A stretch of 39,003 nt of DNA, taken from contig DRQR01000025.1 of assembly GCA_011371355.1 (NCBI GenBank), forward strand, positions 1-39,003, read 5' to 3'. Positions within the stretch are counted from its first letter, which is position 1. The number at the start of each line of letters is the position of its first letter. This document shows, piece after piece, positions 7,858 to 15,734 of this stretch. Source of the stretch: Actinomycetota bacterium. GTDB lineage: Bacteria; Actinomycetota; Acidimicrobiia; Spongiisociales; UBA5794. The notes under the pieces were generated by a model, which had not been told where the DNA came from, made no database searches, and worked only from the letters and a program-made list of their open reading frames with translations. A program made the translations under genes and the position numbers.

Positions 7858-8429
7858 CCCACCGCGCCGCCGAGGACGCCGAGCTCGTCGCCCGTTATCT
7901 CGAGGGGGACCTCGAGGCGTTCGAGACGCTCATGAGCGCCCACGAGGATCGGGTGTTCCATCTCTGTCTCCGCATGCTGCGCGACCGTGACGCCGCCCTC
8001 GACGCCACCCAGGACACCTTCCTCACGGTCTTCCGCAAGGCCGACCGATACCGCAATCGGGCGGCGTTCTCGACGTGGCTCTACCGGGTCGCGCTCAACA
8101 CCTGCTACGACCATCTCCGTCGGGCGAAGCGCCGGCGCACCGAGGCGCTGCCCGACCACCACGATCCCTCCGATCCCGCCGGGGAGGACGCCTACCGGTC
8201 CGCCGAGCTGCGCCCGGCCATCGAGGACGCCCTCGCCGCGCTCCCCGACGAGTTCCGCGCCGCGGTGGTCCTCGTCGATCTCGACGGCCGTTCCCTCGAC
8301 GACACCGCCGAGATCCTCGACGTACCCGTCGGCACGGTGAAGAGCAGGGTCTTTCGCGCCCGGCGCATGTTGGCCGAACGCCTCGGGAACCTGCGAGAGG
8401 GTGTGGAGCATCCAAAGGACGGACCATGA
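7854..8429 (+). CDS. sigM: ECF RNA polymerase sigma factor, SigM-like (191 aa)
   Basis: A group 4 sigma factor. Sigma region 2 spans about residues 20-90 (YLEGDLEAFETLM, DATQDTFLTVFRK, FSTWLYRVALNTCYDHLRR). Region 4 covers about 120-180 (ALAALPDEFRAAVVLVDLDG ... VGTVKSRVFRARRMLAERL). The ATG at 7854 overlaps the upstream stop (ATGA), and its own stop overlaps the start of the anti-sigma gene in the same way. The order pseudokinase/MviN, sigM, anti-sigma, trxB, trxA, cwlM is the same as the Rv3910-Rv3915 region of M. tuberculosis, which supports the SigM assignment over other ECF groups. The target regulon is unknown. Confidence 0.85.
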   Translation: MTHRAAEDAELVARYLEGDLEAFETLMSAHEDRVFHLCLRMLRDRDAALDATQDTFLTVFRKADRYRNRAAFSTWLYRVALNTCYDHLRRAKRRRTEALPDHHDPSDPAGEDAYRSAELRPAIEDALAALPDEFRAAVVLVDLDGRSLDDTAEILDVPVGTVKSRVFRARRMLAERLGNLREGVEHPKDGP

Positions 8430-9160
8430 ACGAGCACGAACGCGACCTCCTCTTGGGCCTCGTCGCCGGAACGCTGTCTCCCGAAGAGGAGGCCGCGGCG
8501 GCCGAGCTGCTCGCGGCGCGACCGGACCTCGTCGACGAACTCGCCCTCCAACGGGCCGCCCTCGCCGCCCTCGCGGAGCTCGAGGCCCCGACCCTCCGTC
8601 CCGAGGAGCGCGCCACCCTCCGCCGCTCGCTCCGGGAGGGCCTCGGCCTCGATCTCGCCGTCGAAGGACGACCCGCCCCCACGTCCCGATGGATCCGGCG
8701 ACTCGTCCCGGTGCTCGGGTTCGCCGCCGTCCTCCTCGCCGGCTTCCTCGTGGTCGCAGGCGGCCCGTTCCTCGGCGGAGGATCGAGCGGTTCCGAGTTC
8801 GCCGTCGAAGAGGCCGCCGTCGCCACCTCGACCACGTCGGCGTCGGTCGACGCCCTCACCGCCACCCCGCCGGCCGCCGACGAGCTCACCGACCTCTCCG
8901 CCGGCGACGAGGTCCCCGAGGGAGCCTCGCCGACCCTCGCCACCGAGGAAGCGGCTCGTACCCGGATCACCGGCCTCGACGAGGGACGGCGCGCGCTCGA
9001 GGTCTGTCGAGCGGCCATCGAGGAGGTCGTCGCCGATCCCGTCGAGCTCCGCGTCGTGCGCGCCGAGGCGTCGTCGATCGACGTCGTGGCCGTCGCCGCC
9101 GACGGCACCGAGACCGAACTCTCCGTGGACCCCGAGACCTGTCGGGTCACCGAGGAATGA
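8426..9160 (+). CDS. Membrane-anchored anti-sigma factor for SigM (244 aa)
   Basis: The N-terminal cytoplasmic part (1-85) has the LLLGLVAGTLSPEEEAAAAELL pattern of anti-sigma N-terminal helical domains. A single transmembrane helix spans about 93-113. The extracytoplasmic part has a Thr/Ser/Ala-rich linker and a small C-terminal domain with two cysteines, C194 and C239. The protein has no HxxxCxxC zinc motif. The gene overlaps sigM by 4 bp, the usual arrangement for a cognate anti-sigma pair, and corresponds positionally to rsmA (Rv3912). The two exported cysteines could form a disulfide; with trxB-trxA directly downstream a redox link is possible but unproven. Confidence 0.75.
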   Translation: MNEHERDLLLGLVAGTLSPEEEAAAAELLAARPDLVDELALQRAALAALAELEAPTLRPEERATLRRSLREGLGLDLAVEGRPAPTSRWIRRLVPVLGFAAVLLAGFLVVAGGPFLGGGSSGSEFAVEEAAVATSTTSASVDALTATPPAADELTDLSAGDEVPEGASPTLATEEAARTRITGLDEGRRALEVCRAAIEEVVADPVELRVVRAEASSIDVVAVAADGTETELSVDPETCRVTEE

Positions 9161-9177
9161 CCCGGCGGGTCGCGGAC

Positions 9178-9183
9178 TAACCT
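9178..9183 (+). promoter_or_regulatory. -10 element of a probably leaderless transcript (membrane protein-trxBA)
   Basis: TAACCT lies 7 nt before the ATG at 9191. The gap contains no Shine-Dalgarno sequence. This separates the small membrane protein plus trxB-trxA from the upstream sigM pair as a possible independent transcript. Confidence 0.35.
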
Positions 9184-9190
9184 CGACCCG

Positions 9191-9481
9191 ATGGCCGAAC
9201 GCGACGACTACGCCACCCAGCTCGCCGATTACCTCGAGGAGCTGGCGACGAAGGTCCGGAGCCTCACCGTGGACCGGGTCGCCGACGGCGTCACCTGGGC
9301 GGCCCTCGGCGTCGTGCTCGCCGTCGTCGGCATCGTCGTCGCGGTGTGGGCGTCGGTGGCGTTCTTCCGGGCGCTCGGGACGCTCGTCGGCATGGAGGCT
9401 GCCTACGCCCTCGTCGGGGGCATATTCGTCGTCGCCGGGTCGTTGGTATGGATCAGGCGCTTCCCCGACGACGAGGAGTGA
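9191..9481 (+). CDS. Small two-span membrane protein (96 aa)
   Basis: A charged amphipathic N-terminus (about 1-35) is followed by two hydrophobic helices (about 37-60 and 70-89) and a short acidic tail. The arrangement resembles small actinobacterial phage-holin-like or DUF-type membrane proteins, but I do not recognise a named family. Its TGA overlaps the region just before trxB, with 5 bp between its stop and the trxB ATG, so the two are probably cotranslated. Function is unknown. Confidence 0.65.
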   Translation: MAERDDYATQLADYLEELATKVRSLTVDRVADGVTWAALGVVLAVVGIVVAVWASVAFFRALGTLVGMEAAYALVGGIFVVAGSLVWIRRFPDDEE

Positions 9482-9486
9482 AGGAC

Positions 9487-10413
9487 ATGACGACGGTCGA
9501 ACGCGTACTCATCATCGGCTCGGGCCCGGCCGGGCTCACCGCCGCGATCTACACGGCCCGCGCCGACCTCGAGCCCCTCCTCGTCGAGGGTATGGAGCGA
9601 GGCGGCCAGCTCATGCTCACGACCGACGTGGAGAACTACCCCGGCTTCCCCGACGGGATCATGGGGCCCGAGCTCATGGACAACATGCGGAAGCAGGCCG
9701 AGCGGTTCGGGACGAGGATCCGCAGCTCGGACGTCACCCGGGTCGACTTCGCCGAGTATCCCTTCCGCATCTGGGTCGGGGACGACCTCTACCACGCCGA
9801 GTCGGTGATCGTCTCGACCGGCGCCTCTGCCCGTTGGTTGGGGGTGCCGGGTGAGGAGCGGCTCCGGGGTCGCGGGGTGTCGGCGTGTGCGACCTGCGAC
9901 GGGTTCTTCTTCCGCGACAAGGAGCTCGTCGTCGTCGGTGGCGGCGACTCCGCGATGGAGGAGGCCCTCTTCCTCACGAAGTTCGCCTCTCGGGTCACCG
10001 TCGTCCACCGGCGCGACACCTTCCGGGCGTCGAAGATCATGGCCCACCGGGTCCTCGAGCACCCGAAGATCGACGTGATCTGGAACACCGTCGTCGAGGA
10101 GGTCCTCGGCGACGACGGCGTCACCGGCGTCCGTCTGCGGAACGTCGTCGACGGCGAGGAGCGGGTCTTCCCCACCGACGGGCTCTTCGTGGCCATCGGC
10201 CACACGCCGAACACGAAGATCTTCGAAGGTCAGCTCGACCTCGACGAGGCCGGCTACATCGTGGTGTCCGAGGGGACCCGCACCTCGGTCGACGGGGTCT
10301 TCGCCGCAGGCGACGTCGTCGACCACGTCTATCGTCAGGCGGTCACCGCGGCGGGTATGGGTTGCCAGGCCGCGATCGACGCCGAGCGGTGGCTCGAAGC
10401 GCAGCGGGCGTGA
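9487..10413 (+). CDS. trxB: Thioredoxin-disulfide reductase (308 aa)
   Basis: An NADPH- and FAD-dependent enzyme that reduces thioredoxin. Seen: FAD-binding GSGPAG (11-16), redox-active CATC (C134, C137), NADPH-binding [11 protein letters not shown] with [12 protein letters not shown] (the HRRxxxR pattern specific for NADPH), and the terminal FAD motif VFAAGDVVD. Length is standard. I chose ATG 9487, with GAGGAG 8 nt upstream; an in-frame GTG at 9478 overlaps the previous stop and is less well placed. trxA follows 14 bp downstream, so substrate and enzyme are cotranscribed. Confidence 0.95.
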   Translation: MTTVERVLIIGSGPAGLTAAIYTARADLEPLLVEGMERGGQLMLTTDVENYPGFPDGIMGPELMDNMRKQAERFGTRIRSSDVTRVDFAEYPFRIWVGDDLYHAESVIVSTGASARWLGVPGEERLRGRGVSACATCDGFFFRDKELVVVGGGDSAMEEALFLTKFASRVTVVHRRDTFRASKIMAHRVLEHPKIDVIWNTVVEEVLGDDGVTGVRLRNVVDGEERVFPTDGLFVAIGHTPNTKIFEGQLDLDEAGYIVVSEGTRTSVDGVFAAGDVVDHVYRQAVTAAGMGCQAAIDAERWLEAQRA

Positions 10414-10427
10414 CAAGGAGGCGGCCG

Positions 10428-10751
10428 ATGACGAACACCATCAAGGCGGACGACGCGACCTTCGCGGACATCGTGGCGGGCGAGACCCCGTCCCTCGTCG
10501 ACTTCTGGGCCGAGTGGTGCGGTCCCTGCAAGATGATGGACGGTCCCCTGGAGGAGCTCGCCGCGGAGCACGCCGACCGGCTGAAGGTCGTCAAGCTCAA
10601 CGTCGACGAGAACCAGGCGACGGCGATGCAGTACGGGGTCATGAGCATCCCGACGCTCATCGTCTTCAAGGACGGCCGGGAGGTGAAACGCCTCGTCGGT
10701 GCGAGGAGCAAGGCGCAGCTCGTCTCGGAGCTCGCCGAGTTCCTCGGTTGA
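10428..10751 (+). CDS. trxA: Thioredoxin (107 aa)
   Basis: Cytoplasmic thioredoxin with the canonical active site W30-C31-G32-P33-C34, the preceding LVDFWAEWC strand, and the cis-proline motif SIPTLIVFKDG. Length is standard and there is no signal peptide. A strong AGGAGG at 10416-10421 precedes the ATG. It is the partner of TrxB encoded immediately upstream. Confidence 0.95.
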   Translation: MTNTIKADDATFADIVAGETPSLVDFWAEWCGPCKMMDGPLEELAAEHADRLKVVKLNVDENQATAMQYGVMSIPTLIVFKDGREVKRLVGARSKAQLVSELAEFLG

Positions 10752-10776
10752 CGCCGGGGTATGCGACGATGACGCG

Positions 10777-11748
10777 GTGAGGCTCTACCACCGCGGCGAC
10801 CGCGGGGACCCGGTTCGCGACATCCAGACCCGGCTCGGGGCCCTCGGCCATCCCACCGACGACGATCCACCCGGGATCTTCGGCCCGGCGACCGAGGCGG
10901 CGGTGCGCGCCTTCCAGGAGCGCCGCGGTCTCCCCGTCGACGGCATCGTCGGTCCGGAGACCTGGCAGTCGCTCGTCGACGCCGGCCATCGGCTCGGGGA
11001 TCGGCTCCTCTACCTCCGCAGCCCCATGCTCCGGGGTGACGACGTCGCCGAGCTCCAACGTCGCCTCAACGCGATCGGCTTCGATGCCGGCAAGGTGGAC
11101 GGCATCTTCGGTCCCGACACCCTCCGGGCCCTCCTCGACTTCCAACACAACCGAGGCCTGCCGGAGGACGGCATCGCCGGGAGCCTGGTCCTCGGGGAGC
11201 TCGAACTCATCCGGCGTGCCACCGACAAGCGGGGACGTGACGAGATCCGGGAGCGGGCCTGGATCGAGGGCCTCCCCCGCACCCTCGTCGGCATGCGGCT
11301 CTACGTCGACCCCGCGTGCGGCGATCAGGAAGAATCTGCCAGCACCTGGCGGGCCGCGCTCGGGTTCGTCCGGTACGTCGGCGAGCGAGGCGCCCATCCC
11401 CTCCTGTCGCGGGCCAGCGACACGGCGCCGTCGGAGCGCCTCCGCGCCCGGCGGGCGAACCGGCTCGCCGCCGACCTCGTGGTCGGCTTCGCCCTCGGGG
11501 AGGCCCGGATCTTCCACTTCCGCTCCGACCGGGGCGAGTCCACCGCCGGGAGGATCCTCGCCACGGCGGTCGCCGAGCGGCTCGGCCTCGAGGTGGGCGG
11601 GAGGGCGACCCCCCTGCTCCGTGAGACCCGCGCCCCGGCGCTCCTCGTGACGGCGCCCACCATGGACGGCCGTCTCGGGATCGCCGTCGCCGACGCCCTC
11701 GTCGACTTCCATGCCCGAGGTCCCGAGGGCCGCCTCCCTCAGGAATAG
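10777..11748 (+). CDS. cwlM: CwlM-like peptidoglycan-binding protein with degenerate amidase domain (323 aa)
   Basis: Two PG_binding_1 repeats (about 5-70, with VRDIQTRLGALG and FGPATEAAVRAFQ, and about 77-142, with VAELQRRLNAIGF and FGPDTLRALLDFQ) precede an Amidase_3-type fold (about 170-320). The zinc site is not recognisable: the usual DPGHGG is VDPACGDQ, the second histidine region reads DLVVGFALG, and the catalytic Glu strand reads ALLVTAPTM. It is therefore probably not an amidase. Known from the family: mycobacterial CwlM, in the same genomic slot, is a cytoplasmic activator of MurA regulated by PknB rather than a hydrolase. No signal peptide is visible. The start is GTG 10777 without a clear ribosome binding site. 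The 3' end overlaps the convergent parB by 10 bp. Confidence 0.8.
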   Translation: MRLYHRGDRGDPVRDIQTRLGALGHPTDDDPPGIFGPATEAAVRAFQERRGLPVDGIVGPETWQSLVDAGHRLGDRLLYLRSPMLRGDDVAELQRRLNAIGFDAGKVDGIFGPDTLRALLDFQHNRGLPEDGIAGSLVLGELELIRRATDKRGRDEIRERAWIEGLPRTLVGMRLYVDPACGDQEESASTWRAALGFVRYVGERGAHPLLSRASDTAPSERLRARRANRLAADLVVGFALGEARIFHFRSDRGESTAGRILATAVAERLGLEVGGRATPLLRETRAPALLVTAPTMDGRLGIAVADALVDFHARGPEGRLPQE

Positions 11749-12611
11749 AAGCGCCGGTAGATCCGCTCGAGGTCGTCGAGGGAGGAGAAGCGGATCACGA
11801 GCTTGCCTCCTCGCCGGCCCATGTCGATCGCCACCTTGGTACCGAGGTGTTCGGCGAGGCGCGACTCGAGCTCGATCACCGCCGCCGGTCGGGGTTTCGT
11901 GGTTCCCGCCCCGCCCGCCCGGGCACGGATGCCCTTGCGGAGGCGTACGGCCGCCTCGACCTGCCGCACCGACCAGCCCTCGGCGACGATCCGCTCGGCC
12001 AGGTGGACGGCATAGGCCTGGTCCTCGAGGCCCAGCAGGGCACGAGCATGCCCGGCCCCGAGTTCCCCGGTCTCGACGAGGGCCTGGATCGGGCCCGGCA
12101 GGCCGAGCAACCGGAGGGTGTTCGTGACCGCGCTCCGGGACTTCCCCACTCGGGCGGCGACCTCCTCGTGGGTCAAGCCAAAATCTTCCATGAGCTGCCG
12201 GTAGGCGGCGGCCTCTTCGAGGGGCGTGAGGTCCTCCCGTTGGAGGTTCTCGACGAGCGCCTCGACGAGGGAACCCTCGTCGCCGTCCTCGCCCCGGATC
12301 ACCGCCGGGATCCGCTCGAGGCCGGCGAGCTCTGCAGCTCGGAGGCGGCGCTCCCCCGCCACGAGTTCATAGCTGCCGTCGCCCCGGTCCCGGACGACGA
12401 TGGGCTGGAGCACCCCGACGGTTCTGATCGAGGAGGCGAGTTCCTCGAGGGCCTCGGCGTCGAAGGTGCGCCGGGGCTGGCGAGGATTGGGACGGATCGC
12501 CGCGAGGGGCAGCTCGGCGAAGCCGAGCCCGGGCCGCTCGCTCGGAATGAGCGCATCGAGGCCTCTCCCGAGGCCCGATTTCCGACCCCCGGCCTTACGG
12601 GTTGGACTCAC
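11739..12611 (-). CDS. parB: Chromosome-partitioning protein ParB (290 aa)
   Basis: A CTP-dependent DNA clamp that loads at parS. An N-terminal LGRGLDALIP motif (ParA-contacting region) is followed by the ParB/Srx domain with VGVLQPIVVR and GERRLRAAELAG, the ENLQREDLTPLEEA segment, and a helix-turn-helix (THEEVAARVGKSRSAVTNTLRLL). The C-terminal dimerisation region carries LVIRFSSLDDLERIY. I chose GTG 12611 because GGAGGAGG lies 7 nt upstream; it overlaps the end of parA by 17 bp. A longer in-frame reading to 12647 would sit entirely inside parA. A parS-like site is at 14005-14018 within rsmG. Confidence 0.92.
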   Translation of the reverse strand: MSPTRKAGGRKSGLGRGLDALIPSERPGLGFAELPLAAIRPNPRQPRRTFDAEALEELASSIRTVGVLQPIVVRDRGDGSYELVAGERRLRAAELAGLERIPAVIRGEDGDEGSLVEALVENLQREDLTPLEEAAAYRQLMEDFGLTHEEVAARVGKSRSAVTNTLRLLGLPGPIQALVETGELGAGHARALLGLEDQAYAVHLAERIVAEGWSVRQVEAAVRLRKGIRARAGGAGTTKPRPAAVIELESRLAEHLGTKVAIDMGRRGGKLVIRFSSLDDLERIYRRFYS

Positions 12612-13380
12612 GGCCGTGCCTCCTCCGGAACTCGCGGGCCAGCTCACGGTAGGCGATCGCCCCCCGCGACATCGGGTCGTAGGCCTCGATGGGCTCTCCG
12701 TACGAGGGCGCCTCCGAGAGCCGTACCGTCCTCGGGATCACCGTGCGGTAGGTTCGTGGCCCGAAGTGCTCCCGCACCTGCGTCACCACGTCCGAGGCCA
12801 AGGTGGTGCGCCCGTCGAACATCGTGAGTACCACGCCCTCCACCTCGAGTTGAGGGTTCAGGTTCTGCTGGACGAGCTGGATGTTCCGCATGAGTTGGCT
12901 CACCCCCTCCAGGGCGTAGTACTCGCACTGGATGGGGATGAGCACCTCGTCGGCCGCGGTGAGCCCGTTGATCGTGAGGAGGCCGAGGGAGGGCGGACAA
13001 TCGATGAGCACGGTGTCGAACTCCGGTTCGAGGGGCTTCAGCGCGTTCCGGAGCCGGGTCTCCCGGGAGAACATCGAGACGAGCTCGATCTCGGCCCCGG
13101 CGAGCTCGATCGTCGCCGGCACGACGAAGAGATCCCGCACGCTCGTCGGCTCCATGACCTCGGCGGCGTCGAGCTCGTCGATGAGGAGATCGTAGGTCGA
13201 GTACTCGATCGTGCCCCGGTCGATCCCGAGGCCGGAGGTGGTGTTCCCTTGGGGATCGAGATCGACGATGAGGACCCGTTCCCCCTGGAGGGCGAGACCG
13301 GCACCCAGGTTGATCGCCGTCGTCGACTTGCCGACGCCACCCTTCTGGTTCGCGATCGCGACGACGAGCCCTTCCTTCAC
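12595..13380 (-). CDS. parA: Chromosome-partitioning ATPase ParA (261 aa)
   Basis: A deviant-Walker ParA/Soj ATPase that segregates ParB-parS complexes over the nucleoid. Seen: ANQKGGVGKSTTAINLG with the signature K13 and P-loop K18, the LIVDLDPQGNTTSG Walker A' strand, and DTVLIDCPPSLGLLT (Walker B region). There is no N-terminal DNA-binding extension, so it is the short chromosomal type. The start is GTG 13380 with AGGAGGT upstream. Two bases separate it from the rsmG stop. Confidence 0.95.
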   Translation of the reverse strand: MKEGLVVAIANQKGGVGKSTTAINLGAGLALQGERVLIVDLDPQGNTTSGLGIDRGTIEYSTYDLLIDELDAAEVMEPTSVRDLFVVPATIELAGAEIELVSMFSRETRLRNALKPLEPEFDTVLIDCPPSLGLLTINGLTAADEVLIPIQCEYYALEGVSQLMRNIQLVQQNLNPQLEVEGVVLTMFDGRTTLASDVVTQVREHFGPRTYRTVIPRTVRLSEAPSYGEPIEAYDPMSRGAIAYRELAREFRRRHGRESNP

Positions 13381-13382
13381 AC

Positions 13383-14045
13383 CTACCTCCTCGGCACCTC
13401 CATCCTAAGGAGCCAGGCGCCCGAGTCAAGGACGTCGGGGGGCACCGAGACGAGCTCGAGCCGAGTGCCCGGGGGCGGGGGCGGGGATGCCGGTCGAGCG
13501 CGGGCCCGGCTGAGCCCGACGACGGCGAGCCCGCCCGGTGCGATGCGGGGGAGGAGGCGCGGGAGCAGTCGGGCGGGGGCGGCGACGCCTCGGGCCACGA
13601 CCGTCGACGCCGCGAGCCCGGTCCTCTCCAGTTCACCGGCGACGACCTCGACGTTCCCGAGCCCGAGGAGCCGCACCGCTCGCCGGGCCAGGTCCACCCG
13701 ACGCTGGGAACGGTCGAGGAGGACGACCTCCACATCGGAATGGAGGATGGCGAGGGGAATGCCGGGGAGCCCCACGCCGCTGCCGAGGTCGAGGATCCCG
13801 TCGGGCTCCCTTCGGAAGGCCCCGGCGAAGCTCAGGGCGTCGAGGAGGTGCCGATCCCAGAGCCGAGCGGCTTCCCGAGGTCCGAGGCCCCCTGCGGGGA
13901 TCGCCTCCTCGACGAGCCATCGCCCGTAGGCTTGGAGTCGTCCGACGGCGTCCTCGGCGATTCGCCGCCCGATCCACCGCTCGAGCGCGGCGAGACGCTC
14001 GCGCGTTTCCCGTGAAACCTCGAGGTCTCCGAGCTCACTCCGCGT
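13383..14045 (-). CDS. rsmG: 16S rRNA (guanine527-N7)-methyltransferase RsmG, start unresolved
   Basis: The frame encodes a full RsmG: VSRETRERLAALERW, LWDRHLLDAL, the SAM motif ILDLGSGVGLPGIPLAI, VVLLDRSQRR, VEVVAGELE and ARGVAAPARLL. It methylates G527 of 16S rRNA. The odd point is the start. Between the in-frame TGA at 14087..14085 and the SAM motif there is no ATG, GTG or TTG; the first such codon is the GTG inside GSGVG, which would destroy the enzyme. AGGAGG at 14057..14052 is followed 6 nt later by ACG (14045..14043), which I use as a placeholder start. A frameshift from GTG 14038, which overlaps the jag stop, is the alternative. The VSRET residues are encoded by a parS-like site, as in many RsmG genes. 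Confidence 0.75.
   Translation of the reverse strand, partial: TRSELGDLEVSRETRERLAALERWIGRRIAEDAVGRLQAYGRWLVEEAIPAGGLGPREAARLWDRHLLDALSFAGAFRREPDGILDLGSGVGLPGIPLAILHSDVEVVLLDRSQRRVDLARRAVRLLGLGNVEVVAGELERTGLAASTVVARGVAAPARLLPRLLPRIAPGGLAVVGLSRARARPASPPPPPGTRLELVSVPPDVLDSGAWLLRMEVPRR
14005..14018. promoter_or_regulatory. parS-like centromere site
   Basis: GTTTCCCGTGAAAC differs at one position from the 14-bp core GTTTCACGTGAAAC of the conserved bacterial parS palindrome. It lies in the 5' part of rsmG, about 1.4 kb from parB and 4 kb from the probable origin, a common location for parS. It would be the ParB nucleation site. No second copy with this match was seen in the window. Confidence 0.7.
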
Positions 14046-14838
14046 CGTCGGCCTCCTCGGTTCCCTCCTCCTCGGGAGCGATGATCACCGAGCGGTGGGG
14101 CTCCTCCCCCTCCGAGTAGCTGCGAACCCCCTCGATCTCGGCGATCGTGTCGTGAACGACCTTCCGATCCGCCGGATTCATGGGCTCGAGCATGATCTCG
14201 CCGCCTTCGGCGAGGACCTTCTCGGCGAGCTTGCGGGAGTAGATCTTCAGGGCCTCTCGCCGCCGTTCACCGTACCCGGCGATGTCGATCCGCATCCGGG
14301 GCGCCCCGTAGGTCTTCCGCTGGATCACCGTCCTCGTGAGCTCGAGCACCGCCTGCATGACCGAGCCCTTCGGCCCCACGAGGGCCTCCGTTTGGTCTCC
14401 GACCACGGCGATGCTCAAGACGTCGTCTTCGATGGAGGTTCGCACCTCTCCCTCGAGCCCGAAGGCCTCGAGGAGGCCTTCGAGGAAGGACCTGGCCACG
14501 GCCGCCTGGGCCTCGAGGTCGGGCTTCGGCTGCTCCTTCGATTCCATGGCCGGCTCCTTCCGCCGCTCTTCCTTCCTCGGCTTCTGCTGCTCGTTGCCGG
14601 CGGCCTCGCCGCGGTGCTTCCCGCCTCGGCCTCGCCGCCGGCGGCGGCGCCGCTTCTTGCTCGGAGGCCGCTTCGTCACCTTCACGATCGCCTCCTGGCC
14701 CCCGATGCCGAGGAAGCCGGCCTTCGGCTCCTGGAGGATCTCGATCGTCGCCTCCTCCGGCGACGAGAGGCCCAGCTCCTCGAGTGCCGCCTGCACGGCG
14801 ATCTCCACCGTCTTTCCCTGAACCTCGACCCACTCCAT
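14035..14838 (-). CDS. jag: Jag (KhpB-type) KH-R3H RNA-binding protein (267 aa)
   Basis: An N-terminal Jag_N domain (about 1-50, WVEVQGKTVEIAV, GFLGIGG) is followed by a long Lys/Arg- then Glu/Lys-rich linker, with an uninterrupted RRRRRRRGRGG stretch. A KH domain comes next (VVGDQTEALVGPKGSVMQAV, the GPKG loop) and then an R3H domain (GYGERRREALKIYSRKLA ... MNPADRKVVHD). The family binds RNA and affects cell-envelope growth; it is almost always encoded beside yidC. ATG 14838 has GAGGAG 6 nt upstream and is preferred over ATG 14844, which overlaps the yidC stop directly. Its own stop is followed by rsmG without a gap. Confidence 0.9.
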   Translation of the reverse strand: MEWVEVQGKTVEIAVQAALEELGLSSPEEATIEILQEPKAGFLGIGGQEAIVKVTKRPPSKKRRRRRRRGRGGKHRGEAAGNEQQKPRKEERRKEPAMESKEQPKPDLEAQAAVARSFLEGLLEAFGLEGEVRTSIEDDVLSIAVVGDQTEALVGPKGSVMQAVLELTRTVIQRKTYGAPRMRIDIAGYGERRREALKIYSRKLAEKVLAEGGEIMLEPMNPADRKVVHDTIAEIEGVRSYSEGEEPHRSVIIAPEEEGTEEADDAE

Positions 14839-14840
14839 CG

Positions 14841-15734
14841 TCATCTCCTCTTGCGGCGTTTCCGCTTCTTCTTCGCGTGCGGCGAGGGTCCCGCCGGCCG
14901 GTCGTGGTCGTCCTCTCCCCCCTCGGGCTTCGTCGGCTTCGCCTTCGCGCCCCCGGATCCCCCCTCGTCCTCGTCCAACCGGAGGATCACCGCCTGCTGG
15001 CCGATCCGGAAGAGGTTCGAGGTGGCGAAGTAGAGGCCGAGACCCGCCGGCAGCGTCCAGGAGATGAAGCCGAAGAACACCGGCATGATCTTCATGGCCC
15101 CCTGCATCGACTGCATGGCCTGGGACTGCTGTCCCTCGTCGTCGCGCGTCCGCATCGTCTGGATCTGTTGGTAGTAACCGGCCGCGACGATGACGCCCAC
15201 GAGGAGGAGATACGGCACGGTGGCGACGATGCCCAGACTCGAGAAGGCCTGGCTCGGAGCCGCCAGGAGGTTCATCCCGAGGAACTCCACCGCGGCGAAG
15301 ACCGGATCGGTGAGGGCCTTGCCTGCCTCGAGCGCCTCCCGGGCCGGCGCGACGGCGTGGGCAAGGGCAGAGCTCTCTGGGATCCCGCTCCCGCTTCGGA
15401 GCACCGAGAAGAGGGCGAACCAGATGGGCATCTGGAGGAGGAGGGGGAGACATCCCGCGGCCGGGTTCACCCCTCGCTCCTGGTAGAGCTCCATGAGCCG
15501 ACGGTTCAGCTCCTCTCGGTCGCCCTTGAGCTCTCGCTGAAGTCGCTTCACCTCGGGCTGGAGCTCCTGCATCGCCCGCATCGACCGTGTCTGCTTCAGG
15601 GTCATGGGGAAGAGAAGGACGCTGATCGTGAGGGTGAGGAGGATGATCGCCACCCCGTAGTTTGGAATAAATTGGTAAAAGAGGGCGAGGAGTCCGCCGA
15701 TCGCCTGGAGGAGGAGCTGCCAGGGATTCGCCAT
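14841..15734 (-). CDS. yidC: Membrane protein insertase YidC (297 aa)
   Basis: An Oxa1/YidC-family insertase without the large periplasmic P1 domain of Gram-negatives, as expected in actinobacteria. Transmembrane segments lie at about 20-45 (YGVAIILLTLTISVLLFP, after the start helix), near 95-115 (LPLLLQMPIWFALFSVL), 165-185 and 220-250. The hydrophilic-groove region has the TMKQ-like MTLKQTRSM. The C-terminal tail is strongly basic (KKKRKRRKRR), suited to ribosome contact. The ATG at 15734 overlaps the yidD stop, and its TGA overlaps an ATG before jag, so the genes are cotranslated. Confidence 0.93.
   Translation of the reverse strand: MANPWQLLLQAIGGLLALFYQFIPNYGVAIILLTLTISVLLFPMTLKQTRSMRAMQELQPEVKRLQRELKGDREELNRRLMELYQERGVNPAAGCLPLLLQMPIWFALFSVLRSGSGIPESSALAHAVAPAREALEAGKALTDPVFAAVEFLGMNLLAAPSQAFSSLGIVATVPYLLLVGVIVAAGYYQQIQTMRTRDDEGQQSQAMQSMQGAMKIMPVFFGFISWTLPAGLGLYFATSNLFRIGQQAVILRLDEDEGGSGGAKAKPTKPEGGEDDHDRPAGPSPHAKKKRKRRKRR

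Noticed and set aside
10680-10692. GTGAAAC half of a parS site in trxA
   Set aside because: Only one half-site is present and the other arm is not complementary. The same holds for the GTGAAAC at the start of dnaN (18421).
12612-12647. A longer ParB starting upstream of 12611
   Set aside because: The extra residues lie inside parA and are not conserved-looking, while GTG 12611 has GGAGGAGG at an ideal distance.
13832-14038. GTG 14038 as a simple start for rsmG (it overlaps the jag stop perfectly)
   Set aside because: It reads a different frame (MSSETSRFHGKR) that ends without RsmG motifs. It is kept only as one end of a possible frameshift.
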